This document shows, one piece after another, positions 33,579 to 43,150 of a stretch of 64,000 nucleotides of DNA (positions are counted from its first letter, which is position 1; every line of letters starts with the position of its first letter). This DNA is from Agromyces allii (GTDB taxonomy: Bacteria; Actinomycetota; Actinomycetes; Actinomycetales; Microbacteriaceae), in assembly GCF_009749385.1 (NCBI RefSeq), contig NZ_WBIN01000001.1:124001-188000 (forward strand). The letters run 5' to 3'. The notes beneath the pieces were generated by a model, which saw only the letters and a program-made list of their open reading frames with translations, made no database searches and was not told the DNA's origin. The translations under genes were made by a program, and so were the position numbers.

Positions 33579-34514
33579 TCAGCGATGCGTGCCCTGCTCC
33601 TGGCCTGCACGACCGGCGGGTTCGAGCTGGAACGTGGAGTGCTCGACGTCGAAGTGCGCGGTGAGGCATCCGCCCAGCTCGTCGAGGAGTTCGCCCGTGC
33701 GCCCGGAGGCGAACACGTCGGCCTCGACCTCGACGTGCGCCGAGAACACGGGCTGCCCCGACGTGATCTGCCACACGTGGACGTCGTGCACGGCGACCAC
33801 GCCGGGTGTGCGCAGGATGTGCTCGCGGATCTCCGCGACATCCGTGTCGACGGGCGCGGACTCGAAGAGCACGTGCACGACGTCGCGCAGGAGCGAGATC
33901 GCGCGAGGCACGATGAGCACGGCGATGCCGATCGAGGCGATCGGGTCGGCGGCGTCGAACCCGGTCAGCACGATCACCACGGCCGCGACGATCACGAGCA
34001 CCGAGCCGATCATGTCGCCGAGCACCTCGAGGTAGGCGCCGCGCAGGTTGATCGAGTCCTTCGCCCCGCCGCGCAGCACGAGCATCGCGGCGATGTTCGC
34101 GACGAGCCCCGCGATGCCGACGACGAGCATGCCGCCGCCCGCGACCTCGTGCGCCTCGCCCGATGCGCCCGACACGAGCCGCGAGACCGCGCCGATGGCG
34201 ACGGTTACTGCGACGACCACGAGGATCACGCCGTTCACGAGCGCGCCGAGCACCTCGGCGCGGCGGTACCCGTAGGTCTGCCGGTCGGTCGCGGGCCGCG
34301 CGGCGACCATGGCCGCCACCAGGGCGACGACGAGCCCGATGAGGTCGCTCGACATGTGCCCGGCGTCGGCGAGCAGCGCCAGCGAGCCCGTGAGCACGGC
34401 GCCGACGACCTGCACCACGAGGAACACGCCGATGATGGCGATCGCGATCCAGAGCCTGGTGCGATTCGCCGCGCCGTGGGCGTGGCCGTGCGAGTGATCG
34501 TGTGAGTGCGCCAT
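33579..34514 (-). CDS. Cation diffusion facilitator (CzcD-like) metal exporter
   Basis: A 311-residue CDF-family transporter exporting Zn2+ or related divalent cations by proton exchange. A His-rich N-terminus (MAHSHDHSHGHAHG) precedes six membrane helices. Metal-site residues are in LLADAGHMSSDLIGL near residue 38 (HxxxD) and GFDAADPIASIGIAVL near 183. The C-terminal cytoplasmic domain (about 205-305) is the ferredoxin-like dimerisation domain. TACGCT lies 7 bases before the ATG, so the mRNA is probably leaderless. Confidence 0.92.
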   Translation of the reverse strand: MAHSHDHSHGHAHGAANRTRLWIAIAIIGVFLVVQVVGAVLTGSLALLADAGHMSSDLIGLVVALVAAMVAARPATDRQTYGYRRAEVLGALVNGVILVVVAVTVAIGAVSRLVSGASGEAHEVAGGGMLVVGIAGLVANIAAMLVLRGGAKDSINLRGAYLEVLGDMIGSVLVIVAAVVIVLTGFDAADPIASIGIAVLIVPRAISLLRDVVHVLFESAPVDTDVAEIREHILRTPGVVAVHDVHVWQITSGQPVFSAHVEVEADVFASGRTGELLDELGGCLTAHFDVEHSTFQLEPAGRAGQEQGTHR

Positions 34515-34619
34515 CAGGTCCAGCGTAGGCGGGGAATCGCGGCCCCGCCCGTGATGGGAATGAGTCGCGTTCTCAGCCCTCGGCGCCGCGGCACTCGGAG
34601 CCGAGACCCGTGCCGTGCG

Positions 34620-35240
34620 CTACGCCGCGACCTGCGCCGCGACCCGCTCGAGCTCGGGCAGCAGCTCGACGAACGCGAGCGCGCGGTGGCTCCGGGCGTT
34701 CTTCTCCTCGGGCTTCAGCTCGGCGGCGGTGATCTCGTGCCCGTCGGGCTCGAAGATCGGGTCGTAGCCGAACCCGTGCGACCCGCGCGGCTCGTACGCG
34801 AGCGTGCCGCGCCAGCGGCCCTCGGCGACGAACTCGGATCCCCCGGCGAGCAGCCCTTCGGGCACGACGAGCGCGATCGTGCAGCGGAACTCCGCTCCGC
34901 GGTTCGGCCTGGCGAAGTCCGACATCTGATCGAGCAGCAGTCGGCGGTTCGCCTCGTCGCCGGCCTTGTGCCCGGCCCAGCGCGCCGAGAGGATGCCGGG
35001 AGCCTCGCCGAGCACGTCGACGACGATCCCGGAGTCGTCGGCGAGGGCGATGCGCCCGGTGTGCGCGGCCGCGGCCCGCGCCTTGATGAGGGCGTTCTCG
35101 GCGAACGTCACGCCGTCTTCGACGGGCTCGGGGCCGTCGTACGAGACGACGGTGGCGTGCGGCATCCGCTCGCCGATGATGCGCTGGAACTCGGCGACCT
35201 TGTGCGCGTTGTGGGTCGCGAGGACGATCTCGAGGCTCAC
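34620..35240 (-). CDS. rdgB: RdgB/HAM1 non-canonical purine NTP pyrophosphatase
   Basis: A 206-residue RdgB-type house-cleaning enzyme that hydrolyses dITP, ITP and XTP to monophosphates. [12 protein letters not shown] near the N-terminus, [19 protein letters not shown] near residue 70, and [12 protein letters not shown] near 155 are family motifs. The GTG at 35240 overlaps the rph stop as GTGA, completing a murI-rph-rdgB operon, a common arrangement in actinobacteria. Confidence 0.95.
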   Translation of the reverse strand: MSLEIVLATHNAHKVAEFQRIIGERMPHATVVSYDGPEPVEDGVTFAENALIKARAAAAHTGRIALADDSGIVVDVLGEAPGILSARWAGHKAGDEANRRLLLDQMSDFARPNRGAEFRCTIALVVPEGLLAGGSEFVAEGRWRGTLAYEPRGSHGFGYDPIFEPDGHEITAAELKPEEKNARSHRALAFVELLPELERVAAQVAA

Positions 35241-36001
35241 GCGTTCGCCCGCGCCTCGGCCAGCACGGCCTTCTGGATCTCGGTGAGCGACGCGGTGCCG
35301 CCCAGCGCGAGGTCGAGCAGCGCGTCGAGCTCGCGGCGGTCGAACGGCGCGCCCTCGGCGGTGCCCTGCACCTCGACGAAGAGGCCGCGACCGGTCGCGA
35401 CGACGTTCATGTCGGTCTCGGCGCGCGAGTCCTCGGTGTAGGCGAGGTCGAGCATGGGCGTGCCGGCGACGATGCCGACCGAGATCGCCGCGACCGAGTC
35501 GATGAGCGGCTGCGTCTTCTGGCCGATGAACCGCTTGCCGCGCGCCCACTCGATCGCGTCGGCCATGGCCACGTAGGCGCCCGTGATCGCGGCCGTGCGG
35601 GTTCCGCCGTCGGCCTGCAGCACGTCGCAGTCGATCTGGATCGTGTTCTCGCCGAGGCCCTTCATGTCGACGACGGCCCGGAGGCTCCGGCCGATGAGCC
35701 GGCTGATCTCGTGCGTGCGACCGCCGATGCGTCCCTTGACGGCCTCGCGGTCGTTGCGCGTGTTGGTCGCGCGCGGCAGCATCGCGTACTCGGCCGTGAC
35801 CCAGCCCTTGCCGCTGCCCGACATCCACCGCGGGACGCCGTTCGTGAAGCTCGCCGTGCAGAGCACCTTCGTGCGACCGAACGAGATGAGCGCACTGCCC
35901 TCGGCGTGCTCGCTCCAACCGCGCTCGATGGTCACCTCGCGCAGGTCGTCGGGTGCGCGCCCGTCGGCGCGGACGATCTGGTTGTCGGATGCCTCGGTCA
36001 T
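35237..36001 (-). CDS. rph: Ribonuclease PH
   Basis: A 254-residue phosphorolytic 3'-exoribonuclease that trims tRNA 3' ends. [12 protein letters not shown] near the start, [17 protein letters not shown] near residue 62, [12 protein letters not shown] near 102 and [19 protein letters not shown] near 125 are the conserved RNase PH motifs. The ATG at 36001 overlaps the murI stop as ATGA, and the downstream rdgB start overlaps this stop. Confidence 0.97.
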   Translation of the reverse strand: MTEASDNQIVRADGRAPDDLREVTIERGWSEHAEGSALISFGRTKVLCTASFTNGVPRWMSGSGKGWVTAEYAMLPRATNTRNDREAVKGRIGGRTHEISRLIGRSLRAVVDMKGLGENTIQIDCDVLQADGGTRTAAITGAYVAMADAIEWARGKRFIGQKTQPLIDSVAAISVGIVAGTPMLDLAYTEDSRAETDMNVVATGRGLFVEVQGTAEGAPFDRRELDALLDLALGGTASLTEIQKAVLAEARANA

Positions 36002-36861
36002 GCGTTCTCCTGTCGAAGTCGGCCGAGCTTCTCTGCGAAGCTGCGATCTGGAATGGTCACGGCGCCGGTCTGCACGAGCTCGACGCTCGGGATCTCGGGC
36101 GCGATGAGTCGGTGCGCGAGGTCGAGGAACGCGCTCGTCGAGCCGCCCGTCGCCTCGTAGCGGTAGGTGGGCGGCATCGCCGACCGGCGCTCGGTGCCGG
36201 TGCTCACGAGCACGCGGTACACGTCGTTCGCGGTCTCGACGTCGCTGGAGACGAGCGAGACGCGCTCGCCCATGACGTACGAGATCGCGCCCTTGAGGAA
36301 CGGGTAGTGCGTGCAGCCGAGCACGAGCGTGTCGACCTCGGCCGCCCGGAGGGGCGCGAGGTACTCCTCGGCCACGGCGAGCAGCTCGTCGCCGCTCGTG
36401 ACGCCCGCCTCGACGAACTCGACGAACCGAGGGCAGGCGACCGTGTGCAGGTCGAGGTGCGGTGCCGCGGCGAAGGCATCGTCGTAGGCACGCGACGAGA
36501 TCGTGCCCGCCGTGCCGATGACGCCGACCCGCCCGTTGCGGGTCGTCGCGACGGCCCGGCGCACGGCCGGTTGGATCACCTCGACCACGGGCACGTCGTA
36601 GCGCTCGCGCGCATCGCGCAGCATCGCCGATGATGCCGTGTTGCAGGCGATGACGAGCATCTTCACGCCCTGCGCGACGAGGTCGTCGAGCACCGCGAGC
36701 GCGTAGCCGCGCACGTCGGCGATGCGCTTCGGGCCGTAGGGCGAGTGCTCGAGATCGCCGATGTACAGGATCGACTCGTTCGGCAGCTGGTCCTTCACGG
36801 CTCGGGCGACCGTGAGCCCGCCAACGCCGGAGTCGAAGATCCCGATCGGTGCATCCGTCAC
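35998..36861 (-). CDS. murI: Glutamate racemase
   Basis: A 287-residue racemase making D-glutamate for peptidoglycan. The N-terminal [13 protein letters not shown] carries the catalytic-site Asp-Ser; the first catalytic Cys is in [11 protein letters not shown] near residue 72 and the second in [12 protein letters not shown] near 185. The GTG at 36861 is chosen as it starts directly before the conserved motif; TAAGCT lies 8 bases upstream. The gene heads the murI-rph-rdgB operon and is divergent from nicotinate phosphoribosyltransferase. Confidence 0.96.
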   Translation of the reverse strand: MTDAPIGIFDSGVGGLTVARAVKDQLPNESILYIGDLEHSPYGPKRIADVRGYALAVLDDLVAQGVKMLVIACNTASSAMLRDARERYDVPVVEVIQPAVRRAVATTRNGRVGVIGTAGTISSRAYDDAFAAAPHLDLHTVACPRFVEFVEAGVTSGDELLAVAEEYLAPLRAAEVDTLVLGCTHYPFLKGAISYVMGERVSLVSSDVETANDVYRVLVSTGTERRSAMPPTYRYEATGGSTSAFLDLAHRLIAPEIPSVELVQTGAVTIPDRSFAEKLGRLRQENA

Positions 36862-36946
36862 GACAGACCAGCTTAGGCGAGTCGGTCGGGCGGCGAGTCC
36901 GTCGGGCGAACGCCGAGGCGCGGCATCCGTCGGTAGGCTGATCGTC

Positions 36947-38266
36947 GTGACCGGGTCTTCAGCGCTGCTCACCGACCGATACGAGCTCACCATGGTGGAT
37001 GCCGCGTTGCAGAACGGCACCGCCCACCGGGAGAGCCTCTTCGAGGCGTTCGCGCGCCGCCTGCCCGACGGGCGCCGCTACGGCGTCGTCGTCGGCACCG
37101 GGCGGCTGCTCGAGCTCATCTCGGAGTTCCGCTTCGAGGAGGCGGAGCTCGAGTGGCTGCGAGCGAACCGCGTCGTGCGCCCCGAGACGCTCGACTGGCT
37201 CGCCGACTACCGGTTCCGCGGCGACGTGTGGGGCTACCGCGAGGGCGAGGTGTACTTCCCGGGTTCGCCGCTGCTGACGATCCAGGCGACGTTCGCCGAG
37301 GCCGTCATGCTCGAGACGCTCGTGCTCTCCACCCTGAACTTCGACTCGTCGGTCGCGAGCGCCGCAGCGCGCATGGTCTCGGTCGCCCTCGGGCGACCGC
37401 TCGCCGAGATGGGTTCGCGCCGCACGGGCGAGCGCTCGGCCGTCGCCGCGGCCCGTGCCGCGTACATCGCCGGGTTCGATGCGACCTCGAACCTGGAGGC
37501 CGGTCGCACGTGGGGCATCCCGACCATGGGCACCGCGGCGCACGCCTTCACGCTGCTGCACGACTCCGAAGAGGCGGCGTTCCGCGCCCAGGTCGAGGCG
37601 TTCGGGCCGAAGACCACGCTGCTCGTCGACACGTACGACATCCGGCAGGGCGTCGAGACCGCGGTGCGCGTCGCGGGCACCGGCCTCGGCGCCGTCCGCA
37701 TCGACTCGGGCGACCTGCCGGCCGTGGTCGCGGGGGTCCGCGACCAGCTCGACGGTCTCGGTGCCGTCGACACGAAGATCACCGTCACGAGCGACCTCGA
37801 CGAGTTCACGATCGCCGGGCTCTCGGGCGCGCCGGTCGACTCCTACGGCGTCGGCACCTCGGTCGTCACGGGCTCCGGCTCCCCCGCGGCCGGCATGGTG
37901 TTCAAGCTCGTCGCACGACGCGACGACGCCGGCGAGTGGGTCTCGGTCGCGAAGGCGTCGGCTTCGAAGGCCAGCGTCGGCGGCCGCAAGAACGCCGCCC
38001 GTCGACTCGACTCCACGCGCACAGCTCGCGAAGAACTCGTGTTCATCGGCGACGGACCCGGTGGCGAGGCGGAGTTCGAGGCCGGCACCAGCCTGCGTCC
38101 GCTCATGGTGCGGCTCATGGCCGATGGCGTTGCGGATGCCGCGTACCTCGGCCCCGAGGGCACCGCAGCGGCTCGCGCGCACCGCGCGGAGGCCATGCAG
38201 GAACTGCCGATCGAGGCGTTCCGTCTCGGGCGCGGCGACGCGGCGATCCCGACGACGTACCGCTGA
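36947..38266 (+). CDS. pncB: Nicotinate phosphoribosyltransferase
   Basis: A 439-residue enzyme joining nicotinate and PRPP to nicotinate mononucleotide in NAD salvage. [10 protein letters not shown] near the start, the [19 protein letters not shown]-like stretch near residue 100, [12 protein letters not shown] near 150 with the probable phosphorylated His region [13 protein letters not shown] near 193, and [10 protein letters not shown] near 255 are diagnostic. TAGGCT (36934-36939) lies 7 bases before GTG 36947 with no ribosome site, so a leaderless transcript is expected. Confidence 0.95.
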   Translation: MTGSSALLTDRYELTMVDAALQNGTAHRESLFEAFARRLPDGRRYGVVVGTGRLLELISEFRFEEAELEWLRANRVVRPETLDWLADYRFRGDVWGYREGEVYFPGSPLLTIQATFAEAVMLETLVLSTLNFDSSVASAAARMVSVALGRPLAEMGSRRTGERSAVAAARAAYIAGFDATSNLEAGRTWGIPTMGTAAHAFTLLHDSEEAAFRAQVEAFGPKTTLLVDTYDIRQGVETAVRVAGTGLGAVRIDSGDLPAVVAGVRDQLDGLGAVDTKITVTSDLDEFTIAGLSGAPVDSYGVGTSVVTGSGSPAAGMVFKLVARRDDAGEWVSVAKASASKASVGGRKNAARRLDSTRTAREELVFIGDGPGGEAEFEAGTSLRPLMVRLMADGVADAAYLGPEGTAAARAHRAEAMQELPIEAFRLGRGDAAIPTTYR

Positions 38267-38300
38267 TCCGTGCTCGCCGCGCGTCGGGAGGTGCGGGCGG

Positions 38301-38588
38301 TCAGCCCTTCTTCATCGTCTCGTAGATCTCTTTGCACGTCGGGCACACCGGGAACTTCTCGGGGTCGCGCCCCGGGGTCCACTTCTTGCCGCAGAGCGCC
38401 TTGACGGGCTTGCCGGTCATGGCCGACTCGAGGATCTTGTCCTTCTTGACGTAGTGCGAGAACCGCTCGTGGTCGCCCGGCTCGATCGCCTCGTCCTGCA
38501 GGAGCTTCTCGAGCTCGCGGTCGAGCACCGAGGTGCCTCCACCGGGTGCGTCGGGATCGGCGATGCTGGCGTTCACGGACATGATCAT
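38301..38588 (-). CDS. DUF3039 domain protein
   Basis: A 95-residue actinobacterial DUF3039 protein. It carries ALCGKKWTPGRDPEKFPVCP near residue 65 with a CxxCK motif downstream, which suggests a small zinc-binding site made of two cysteine pairs, and HFSHYVKKDKILES-like text near 42. Function is unknown. TAGAAT (38595-38600) lies exactly 6 bases before the first ATG at 38588, supporting that start and a leaderless mRNA. A second ATG at 38582 is less favoured. Confidence 0.85.
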   Translation of the reverse strand: MIMSVNASIADPDAPGGGTSVLDRELEKLLQDEAIEPGDHERFSHYVKKDKILESAMTGKPVKALCGKKWTPGRDPEKFPVCPTCKEIYETMKKG

Positions 38589-38679
38589 GCGTCGATTCTA
38601 CGGCCCCGAGCGGCCGGGTCGCCCGGCGCGGGCATCGAGCGGCCGACCACTGTGAGGCGGTGGCGGCGCGGTCGGGCCC

Positions 38680-40254
38680 TCAGGCCCGGAGCGCCGCGCC
38701 GAGGATCTCGGGCCCGCGGCGGTCGAACACGCGACCGCCCACGAAAACGCCGAGCACGAGCACCAGCACGCCCGCGGCGGTGCCGGCGATGAACGAGATC
38801 GCGTGCCACTTCGGGTCGCCGCTGAGGCCGAGGTACGCGAACCACACCGCGGGAGCCGCGACCAGGAGGGATCCGAGCATCGTGATCGACTGCACGAGCG
38901 CCGAGATCGCGCCCGTCGACTGCGGCTGCTGGAACGGCGAGTCGCCGGGCTTCACGGCCGGGTAGGGCCACCGCGCCGACCCGATGGACCCGGCCCCGAG
39001 TCCGCCGAAGAGCAGGGCGGTGCTCACGCCGATGAGCGAGGGCAGCACCGTGTCGTCGTCGATCGCGATCATGGTGAGCGCCGCGCCGACGCCGATCACG
39101 AGCATGCCGCCCACGAGCACCGGTATGAGCCGTCCGAGCCGATCGGCCGTGCCGCGCACGCCCGACACCACGTGCAGCCACACCGCGGTGCTGTCGTAGG
39201 CGGTGTCGTTGTGCAGGGTCCACCCGAGCAGCAGGCAGAGCAGGGGCACGGGGATGAGCGCGGTCGCCGTGATCGGGAACCCGGCGAGGGTGAGCGGCAC
39301 GAGCACGATGATCGGCACGAGCGGCAGCATCACGAGCGACACCCAGTAGCGCGCGTCGCGCCCCCAGTAGGTGAGGCTGCGCGCCGCGATCGCACCGGCG
39401 GCGGTGCCCGGCAGGCGATCGAACCATCCGAGACCCCGGTACTGCTTCGCGGATGCCTCGCGGCCGGGGGTGACGAGCATGCGGGCGACGAGCGCCTGCC
39501 AGCCGAACCAGAGCACGGCGAGGGTCGCCGCAGCGATGAGCAGCTTCACGATGGCGACGAACCAGAGTCCGGCGGCGGCGTCGCCCGGAACCGCGAACGC
39601 GGCGCCGAGCGGGGTCCAGCCGAGCACGCCGGCGACCGCCTCGAGGAACAGCAGGCCCTCGTTCTGCCAGTCGAGCGTGATCAGCACGACGATGACGGGC
39701 GAGAGGAGCACGACCACGACGAGCCCGAGCACTCCCCCGATCTCCTTCGCACGGCGCGTCGCGAGCACGAGCGAGGCGATCGAGGTCGCCACCCGACCGA
39801 CGAGCAGGCAGGTCGCGAATGCGAGGGCCGCCCCGAGCACGGCGAAGATCACCTCGCCGACGCCACGCGACCAGGTCACGACCGTGCCGAGGAGGACGAT
39901 GCCGAGCACGATCGCCGGAATGCCGATGGTCGCCGCGAGCGCCAGACCGAGCGCGAGCGTGCGGTCGGGGATGCCGAAGAGTGCGAAGCGGCGCGGGTCC
40001 ATGGTGTCTTCGGAGCCGAAGAGCAGCGGGAACACCACGAATCCGATCATCGTCAGGCTTCCGGCGACGATAAGGCCGTCGCGCACGAGCGTGACGTCCT
40101 CGACCAGGCGCAGACCGACGAGCGCACTGAACAGCAGCACCGACATGACGAGGCCGTAGACGATGCCGAGCGAGATGCCCACGATCTGCCACGGGCTCCG
40201 CTGGAAGATGTTGCCGAGCAGCCGCAGCTTCAGTCGGAGAAACTGTGCAACCAC
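38680..40254 (-). CDS. ABC transporter permease (ABC-2-like exporter)
   Basis: A 524-residue membrane protein with about a dozen hydrophobic helices spread over its length and no recognisable soluble domain. FLRLKLRLLGNIFQRSPWQI at the N-terminus and TMDPRRFALFGIPDRTLALG near residue 95 are typical of large actinobacterial ABC-2-type permeases. The GTG at 40254 overlaps the 3' end of the ATPase gene by 25 bases, so the two are coupled. The substrate is unknown. The frame is open for a further 370 codons upstream, but that part is out-of-frame shadow of the ATPase gene. Confidence 0.85.
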   Translation of the reverse strand: MVAQFLRLKLRLLGNIFQRSPWQIVGISLGIVYGLVMSVLLFSALVGLRLVEDVTLVRDGLIVAGSLTMIGFVVFPLLFGSEDTMDPRRFALFGIPDRTLALGLALAATIGIPAIVLGIVLLGTVVTWSRGVGEVIFAVLGAALAFATCLLVGRVATSIASLVLATRRAKEIGGVLGLVVVVLLSPVIVVLITLDWQNEGLLFLEAVAGVLGWTPLGAAFAVPGDAAAGLWFVAIVKLLIAAATLAVLWFGWQALVARMLVTPGREASAKQYRGLGWFDRLPGTAAGAIAARSLTYWGRDARYWVSLVMLPLVPIIVLVPLTLAGFPITATALIPVPLLCLLLGWTLHNDTAYDSTAVWLHVVSGVRGTADRLGRLIPVLVGGMLVIGVGAALTMIAIDDDTVLPSLIGVSTALLFGGLGAGSIGSARWPYPAVKPGDSPFQQPQSTGAISALVQSITMLGSLLVAAPAVWFAYLGLSGDPKWHAISFIAGTAAGVLVLVLGVFVGGRVFDRRGPEILGAALRA

Positions 40255-42080
40255 TCCATGCCCTCCGCTGCCTTGCGCCCGCCGGCGAGTTCGACGAACC
40301 GGTCTTCGAGCGTCTGCCCTGCGCGCACCTCGTCGAGGGTTCCGGCCGCCAGGACGCGCCCGCCGACGATGATCGCCGCCGAGTCGCACACGCGCTCGAT
40401 GAGGTCCATGCCGTGGCTCGAGAGCACGACCGTGCCGCCGCCCGCGACGTAGCGCTCGAGGATGTCGGTGAGGTTCGCCGCCGAGACCGGGTCGACCGAC
40501 TCGAACGGCTCGTCGAGCACGAGGAGCCGCGGCGCGTGGATCATGGCGCAGGCGAGCGCGATCTTCTTCGTCATGCCGGCCGAGTAGTCGGCGACGAGAC
40601 GGTCGATCGCGTCGTCGAGCCCGAACGCGGCGATGAGGTCGGCGCTGCGTTCGCGCACCGTGCGGCTGTCGAGTCCGCGGAGCGACCCCGAGTACGACAG
40701 CAGCTGACCGCCCGTGAGCCGGTCGAAGAGTCGCAGTCGATCGGGCAGCACGCCCGTGGCGGCCTTGGCCGCTCGGGGGTCGGCCCACGCGTCGATGTCG
40801 TTGATGCGGACCGTGCCCTCGTCGGGACGCAGGAGCCCGGTGACCATGGAGAGCGTCGTGGTCTTGCCCGCGCCGTTCGGGCCCACGATGCCGAAGAACG
40901 AGCCCGCGCGCACGTCGAGCGAGATGTGGTCGACGGCGGTGTTGCCGCCGAAGTGCTTGACGAGCCCGTCGACCGAGAGCACCCGGGGCGCATCGGCCGG
41001 CGGTGCGGCCCTCGCGACGCGGAGCGTGCGCTTCTTGCGGGGCGACGACTTCGCCGGCGCCGCGATGACCGCGACGGCGGTGGCTGCTGCGACGCCGTCT
41101 GTCACGGCGGGCGCGGGCGCGGGCGCCTCGACGACATCGTCGACCGCAGGCGCGAGGACGGATGCCGCGACGGCGGTCTCGACGATCGGCGCGGGCGCTT
41201 CGACGACGGGAGGCTCGGCGGCTTCGGCGTCGGGCTCCACGGTCTCGGGTTCGACGATCGGCGCGACCTCGACCGCCGCGGGCTCCACGACCTCGGGCTC
41301 CACGACCTCGGGAACCGCCGCACCGGGTTCCACGACCGGTGCCGACTCGGCCACCCACGGCTCCGCCGCAGGAACCGGCGCAGTCGGCTCGACGGCCGGC
41401 TCGCTCGCGACCGATGCAGCCTCGACCGGCGCGACCTCGTCGACGGGCGCGGTCTTGCGCGGTGCGCGCTCGGCAGCCGTGGTCTCGGTCGTCAACGCCG
41501 CCGCCACGCGCTGCGTCTGCCGCTGCTTGGCGGCGGCGGACGCGGCCCGGGTGCGTGCGCTCGGAGCCTCGGTCTTCGCCGCAGTGCGTGCGGTGCGCGC
41601 CGTCTTGGCGGCGTCGGTGCGAGCCGATGCCGCGCCGGCCGATGCGGCACGCGACGCGGCCGTGCGCTTGGAACCGCCGGTCTCGACGCTGCTCTCGTCG
41701 ACGGCGGACGACGCGGCGGCCGCTTTCGCGGCCGTCGTCTTGGCTGAGGCCGTCTTCGCGGCCGCGGTCTTCGCGGTCGCCGACTTCGCAGCGGCGGTCT
41801 TCGCCGCCGTGCTCTTCGCCGCCGTGGTCTTCGCCGTGGCGGGCTTCGCAGCGGTGGGCTTCGCCGCCGTGCTCTTGGCGGCGGTGGTCTTGGCGGCCGT
41901 GGTCTTCGCCGCGGCACCGGTGCGCCTGGCCGGCGTCCGCTTCGTGGCCCCCGTCGCCGCGGACGTTCGGGGGCTGTCGTCTTCGGTGTGCGCGTTCGAC
42001 GCCCCCCGGTCGGCAGACACCCCCGTGCCCGTGCCTTCGGGAGCTTCGTCGTCATGTTCAGAGCGCGAAACAGAAGTCAC
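40230..42080 (-). CDS. ABC transporter ATPase with long histone-H1-like N-terminal tail
   Basis: A 616-residue protein. The C-terminal ~250 residues are a normal ABC ATPase: Walker A GPNGAGKTTTLSM near 398, a diverged signature YSAGMTKKIALACAM near 495, Walker B RLLVLDEPFESVDP near 515. The N-terminal ~360 residues are low complexity: residues 45-125 repeat AAKT/AAKS/AAKP units as in H1-like and mycobacterial HU tails, then Arg/Ala-rich sequence, then a Pro/Glu/Val/Ala-rich acidic part (210-340) and a short basic KSSPRKKRTLRVAR. TAGGTT (42087-42092) lies 6 bases before the second of two tandem GTG codons, chosen as leaderless start. It pairs with the downstream permease. Confidence 0.85.
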   Translation of the reverse strand: MTSVSRSEHDDEAPEGTGTGVSADRGASNAHTEDDSPRTSAATGATKRTPARRTGAAAKTTAAKTTAAKSTAAKPTAAKPATAKTTAAKSTAAKTAAAKSATAKTAAAKTASAKTTAAKAAAASSAVDESSVETGGSKRTAASRAASAGAASARTDAAKTARTARTAAKTEAPSARTRAASAAAKQRQTQRVAAALTTETTAAERAPRKTAPVDEVAPVEAASVASEPAVEPTAPVPAAEPWVAESAPVVEPGAAVPEVVEPEVVEPAAVEVAPIVEPETVEPDAEAAEPPVVEAPAPIVETAVAASVLAPAVDDVVEAPAPAPAVTDGVAAATAVAVIAAPAKSSPRKKRTLRVARAAPPADAPRVLSVDGLVKHFGGNTAVDHISLDVRAGSFFGIVGPNGAGKTTTLSMVTGLLRPDEGTVRINDIDAWADPRAAKAATGVLPDRLRLFDRLTGGQLLSYSGSLRGLDSRTVRERSADLIAAFGLDDAIDRLVADYSAGMTKKIALACAMIHAPRLLVLDEPFESVDPVSAANLTDILERYVAGGGTVVLSSHGMDLIERVCDSAAIIVGGRVLAAGTLDEVRAGQTLEDRFVELAGGRKAAEGMEWLHSFSD

Positions 42081-42332
42081 CACGCAAACCTATCAACGCC
42101 CGGGCGTCCGGCGCTCGCGTTCGACGCACGTCGACGCGCTCGGCTCGCTGAGGATCTCCTGAGCGGCGTATCACGATCACGCTACGAAGCGTGAGAACAT
42201 TCAGCCATCCGTTACCGGCGCCCGCTACGCTGATGACGGCATAAAGGTGTGTCTTCAACAGATCTTGCGGATGAACTGCGTGTTAACTCTCGACCTCGAG
42301 GCCGCGGCATCCGACACTTCGAAGGAGCAACA

Positions 42333-43025
42333 ATGACCACCCAGATCGTGATTCTCGCGGCCGGCATGGGGAGCCGCCTCGGGCGTTCCCTCCCCAAGCC
42401 GCTCACCGAACTCAGCGACGGCCGCACCATCATGCGCCAGCAGTTCGACAACATCGAGCACGCGTTCGGCGCGGGCACCGACGTGACCATCGTCGTCGGC
42501 TACAAGCTCGAGCACATCATCGAGGCGTTCCCGCAGGCGTCCTTCGTCTACAACGAGGAGTACGACCAGACGAACACCTCGAAGTCGCTCATGCGCGCCC
42601 TCGCGGCGTCGCAGTCCGGCGGCGTCCTGTGGATGAACGGCGACGTCGTGTTCGACCCGAGCATCCTCGACCGCGCGCTGCCGTACATCGCGCGCGACCA
42701 GTCGTTCGTCACGGTGAACCACGCGAAGGTCTCCGACGAAGAGGTGAAGTACACGATCAGCGCCGAGGGCTACGTCAAGGAGCTCTCGAAGACCGTCAAG
42801 GGCGGTCTCGGCGAGGCCGTGGGCATCAACTACATCTCGAGCCGCGACAAGGCGACCTTCCTCGCGCACCTGCGCCGCGTCGGCGACCAGGACTACTTCG
42901 AGCGCGGCCTCGAGCTCGCCATCGAGAACGACGGCCTGCTCATCGAGCCCATGGACATCACCGACCTCTACGCGGTCGAGATCGACTTCGCCGAAGACCT
43001 CGAGCGGGCCAACCACTTCGTGTGA
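42333..43025 (+). CDS. Sugar/alcohol-phosphate nucleotidyltransferase (LicC-like)
   Basis: A 230-residue nucleotidyltransferase. The N-terminal VILAAGMGSRLGRSLPKPLTEL is the NTP-binding signature; WMNGDVVFDPSIL near residue 99 holds the metal-binding Asp, and DLYAVEIDFAEDL near 214 is the C-terminal acidic motif. It is closest in style to LicC-type choline-phosphate or other polyol-phosphate cytidylyltransferases. That fits its place beside a CDP-alcohol phosphotransferase and a glycerophosphotransferase. GAAGGAG precedes the ATG. TACGCT (42226-42231) is a candidate -10, leaving a leader of about 95 bases. Confidence 0.78.
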   Translation: MTTQIVILAAGMGSRLGRSLPKPLTELSDGRTIMRQQFDNIEHAFGAGTDVTIVVGYKLEHIIEAFPQASFVYNEEYDQTNTSKSLMRALAASQSGGVLWMNGDVVFDPSILDRALPYIARDQSFVTVNHAKVSDEEVKYTISAEGYVKELSKTVKGGLGEAVGINYISSRDKATFLAHLRRVGDQDYFERGLELAIENDGLLIEPMDITDLYAVEIDFAEDLERANHFV

Positions 43026-43070
43026 TCTCGGGTCGATCGTCAGGTCGACCACGAAACGCAAGAACCTGAG

Positions 43071-43098
43071 AGAGCGGATGCCACACGGCATCCGCTCT
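43071..43098 (+). terminator. Terminator hairpin made of GGATGCC/GGCATCC
   Basis: AGAGCGGATGCC and GGCATCCGCTCT form a perfect 12-bp stem with loop ACAC, 46 bases after the nucleotidyltransferase stop. Confidence 0.7.
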
Positions 43099-43150
43099 TC
43101 TCATGTCCGCTGTTCGCGGGGCAGGTCGTCGCGACGCCGCCCTTCGCGAC

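Noticed and set aside
40255-41358. A ~370-codon in-frame extension of the ABC permease
   Set aside because: It overlaps the ATPase gene in another frame, is Arg/Gly-rich without homology, and the permease-like sequence begins at GTG 40254.
41550-41960. Repetitive DNA resembling a direct-repeat or CRISPR-like array
   Set aside because: The repeats are short, degenerate and in frame with the AAKT/AAKS units of the ABC ATPase; there are no constant repeats with unique spacers.
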